Origin: Serilophus lunatus | Taxonomy: Eukaryota; Chordata; Aves; Passeriformes; Eurylaimidae | Reading direction: 5' to 3' | DNA length: 64,000 nt | Assembly: GCA_013399895.1 (NCBI GenBank) | Contig: VXBA01002616.1 | Location: forward strand, 192,767-256,766 | Part shown: positions 61,790 to 64,000 of the stretch, piece by piece | Layout of the letters: each line of letters opens with the position of its first letter | How positions within the stretch are numbered: position 1 is the stretch's first letter | Notes under the pieces: model-generated | The model's input: the letters and a program-made list of their open reading frames with translations, nothing else | Told to the model about the DNA's origin: nothing | Database searches by the model: none | Position numbers and translations under genes: made by a program

Positions 61790-63312
61790 GAAAAGAGGAA
61801 AAATAAACAATCAGGGTTCATATTGAGAACTATTTGCATTCACATCTTGGAAAACACACACAAGTCGGAAATTAGTGACCAACTTCAAATAGTAACTAAA
61901 GACTTTCAGAGCTCAGGACTCCAAGAGAACCTGTTACAGTGTCTGCTTGTTTACTTTTTGTACTTGCTTTCCTTGGGGTTAAACTAGACTCCAAAATCAC
62001 TGTCAGATAAAGACACAATTCTGGAGATACAGTGCAAGAGAATGCTGTTAGGAAACTTCCCTGGGCAGCTTGGTCTGAACCATAACACAGACTGGGACTA
62101 CAGTGACCCACATAATGGGAATCACACTGAGTATATCCTGAGTCATTATAAAAGAAACAAACTCATTTCACCTGGTTTTGCATCATAACCCTTTATCACC
62201 CAGGCCTATTAAAATGACTGTATTTTCAATCCAACAGTTCCACCATTTTTTGCTTTTTTTCTGAAGCCATATTGTTTCATGTTAAATCCATATGAGCTTC
62301 ACCTTGCTCCAAATCTTTCCAAGGCAGAGCAGAGACATAGTGGCTGAAGGGGAGCCCAAGTAGGGACTGTCACTACGAAGCACAGGGTAGCTTAAGAACA
62401 ATGGCCTTTTCATGTGCATGTAGTCTGCCCCTGTTTCCATGCCCACCTTGTGGAAAGGAACAGATAAATATGAAGGAAATTAAACTGCTCCCTTTTCTTC
62501 ACTGATCCTTGTCCCCTAAGGGGATTTTGTCTGTGCATCAGAAGGAAGAAGGAGCATACTTACACCACACTGACCATGGAGAGTCTGACCTGGAAATAGT
62601 CTCTACATCATGTGTGTACACACAGGCTTTTCCAGGATTGAAGAATTATCAGGCTGGAGTTATCTTTTCACTCCAGGACTAGCAACTTGTTTCCTGTGAA
62701 AAGCTAAGACCACCCTTTGCCACAGAGGCACCAATGTTCTTCTACCCTGAACTCCTTGCAATGTCCTATTCATTACAACATGGTCTGCAAAGTAAATTTG
62801 CTTGAAAACATGGACACTTGCTCTGTGGAAGGTAGTCACAGAATTCTGAATACACATCCATCACCCTATTCAACTGACTTCACTCATCTTCAGCCTACTG
62901 GGCCCCTCATAGTGCCTTCTTGCAGCACTGAAAATCATTCTGCAATGGGAGAAGGCTGTTTCCATCAGCACTGGCAGCACAGGTGCTAATTATTAATAAG
63001 ATTATTCTCTGTTTGGGGTTTCAGTTATATCCTTCCTTCTGGCTAAGAGGTCCCTGGGAAGTCCCAAAGCCTCCAGGGCTCTGGGCTATGCATCAAGATT
63101 ACCATCAAGTTTAAGTTCAGGTAAATGATTCAGACCATGCGCTACCCATGGCTGCCAGACCTTAACTTCCTAAGAAGTCAGCAGAGAGAGACAGCCACCA
63201 TGTCTCAGTCTGGCAACTGTGCTAAGCAATTTAATACGGTCTGTTACGTTGCATTAATGCATGGATTCCTCTCTCTGGAGCTGGAGCAGAAGCATTAAGT
63301 CACTAAACTTAC
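61790..63312 (-). other. Intron of the membrane protein gene
   Basis: Intronic sequence between the stem exon and the transmembrane exon, with a GT donor (63312-63311) and the tandem AG acceptor. ORFs within it (such as 62717-62989) have no recognisable protein character. No repeat was identified. Confidence 0.6.
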
Positions 63313-63448
63313 ATGATTTGCATGGTGTATTGTTTGTGTGCTCTGAAACTCGGCTTTCATCTAGCCGCAGCCTGCCATGATTCCAAGGATATTTCACATT
63401 TGATCGAATCTCAAAACGCCCCTGCTTTCCATAGTAGTCCCCAATCAC
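63313..63448 (-). CDS. Exon encoding the extracellular stem of the membrane protein
   Basis: The minus-strand acceptor TGTTTTGCATAG is followed by an in-frame exon (GTG ATT GGG GAC ...) and closed by a near-perfect donor (AATCAT|GTAAGT). The 136 bases encode VIGDYYGKQGRFEIRS, NVKYPWNHGRLRLDES and RVSEHTNNTPCKS, and end in phase 1. Features are a compact aromatic/basic segment, one N-glycosylation sequon (NNT) and a cysteine close to the membrane. It leads directly into the transmembrane exon. The phase-0 start means more exons lie upstream, beyond position 64000, so this is a partial gene. I do not recognise the domain. It does not look like Ig, fibronectin III, EGF or TSP1. Confidence 0.85.
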
Positions 63449-63554
63449 CTATGCAAAACAAGAAAGGAACAAAAAGATTTTCATAACAACTTAGAGAAAT
63501 GAAACAAACGAACAGTATCACTCACTTGGACAGGTTGTTGAACTTTGAAGAGGA

Positions 63555-64000
63555 CTGAAGGGGTCTGTGGGAGGTTGTGCAGTTCATGCACTGCCCCAGG
63601 GCAGAATCAACTCAGCAAAAGCATTCCTGACAGATGTGTTTCTAATCTGTTCTTAAAAGCCTTCAAAGATGGAGACTTGACAATTTCTTGACAATTATGA
63701 AACTTGCTTTACTGTCACTTGTTTTCCCTAGCACGTAACCTAAAATTCCTCTGTTGTAATTATCCATCACTACTTATCCAATTGCCAGTGGACAGAGAGA
63801 GTCTTCCTTTCTGAAACACTGACTTACATACTCACAGGCTCTTATCTGATCTGCCCTCAGACTTCTACATAAATCCTGTTTACATTAGCTTTTTTAACCT
63901 GAATCTTCCTCTTGTTCTCCCCCAGTTTTCTTTAATTGCTCCATAATAGGTTGAGTGCTCAGGACTGTCATGCAGCTAAGTGAAAGTATCAATAACTAGA
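63555..64000 (-). mobile_element. Ancient CR1/L3-like LINE 3' region
   Basis: Several blocks occur in the order of antisense ancient amniote CR1: CTAATCTGTTCTTAAAAGCC, TTCAAAGATGGAGACTTGAC, CACTTGTTTTCCCTAGCACG, then CCTCTGTTGTAATTA, and CAGACTTCTACATAAATCC near the end. Divergence is strong, so the element is old and inactive. It lies in the intron upstream of the stem exon and runs to or past the window edge. Confidence 0.6.

Overview
This window looks like avian nuclear DNA, and most likely passerine. The background is AT-rich, intron-poor and gene-poor, with short CR1 LINE 3' ends. Two copies of a composite SINE are present, near 7.8 kb and 17.9 kb. Each has a head resembling tRNA-Ile and a CR1-like tail, the structure I know as TguSINE1 from zebra finch. 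A 1.0-kb element near 11 kb matches, from memory, a common bird ERV LTR. There are no bacterial operons, no CRISPR array and no rRNA.

Layout. At the left, 1.64-3.06 kb is a GC- and CpG-rich island that looks like a promoter. It opens with a CTCF-like core and contains a YY1-type site (CAAGATGGCGGA) and a strong splice-donor hexamer (GTAAGT) on the + strand. A G-quadruplex-prone G-rich tract follows, and then a 530-base assembly gap (3119-3648). From about 3.65 kb to 57 kb I find no convincing coding exon. This stretch holds fragments of CR1, the two SINEs, one probable solo LTR, a (TG)13 microsatellite, several perfect short hairpins and a few AT-rich blocks that could be conserved noncoding elements.

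At 51,623-51,968 lies a complete 346-bp non-autonomous hAT-type DNA transposon with a perfect 8-bp target-site duplication (CTCTATAT). From memory its body closely resembles the OposCharlie1/OC1 type of hAT element described from other tetrapods. Birds have few recently active DNA transposons, so this is the most interesting item here and a candidate for horizontal transfer.

At the right end, on the minus strand, are the last three coding exons of a protein-coding gene (63448-63313, 61783-61699, 59302-59191). Their phases join exactly and they encode the final 110 residues of a single-pass membrane protein: an extracellular stem with one NNT glycosylation sequon, a transmembrane helix, an RKKYR stop-transfer motif and a 36-residue charged tail. 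I do not recognise the gene with confidence and give no symbol. The middle exon has an NAGNAG tandem acceptor that could remove or keep a cysteine next to the membrane. The rest of the gene lies beyond position 64000. Its 3' UTR must run leftwards from 59190. If the CpG-island promoter drives a + strand transcript, the two genes are convergent.
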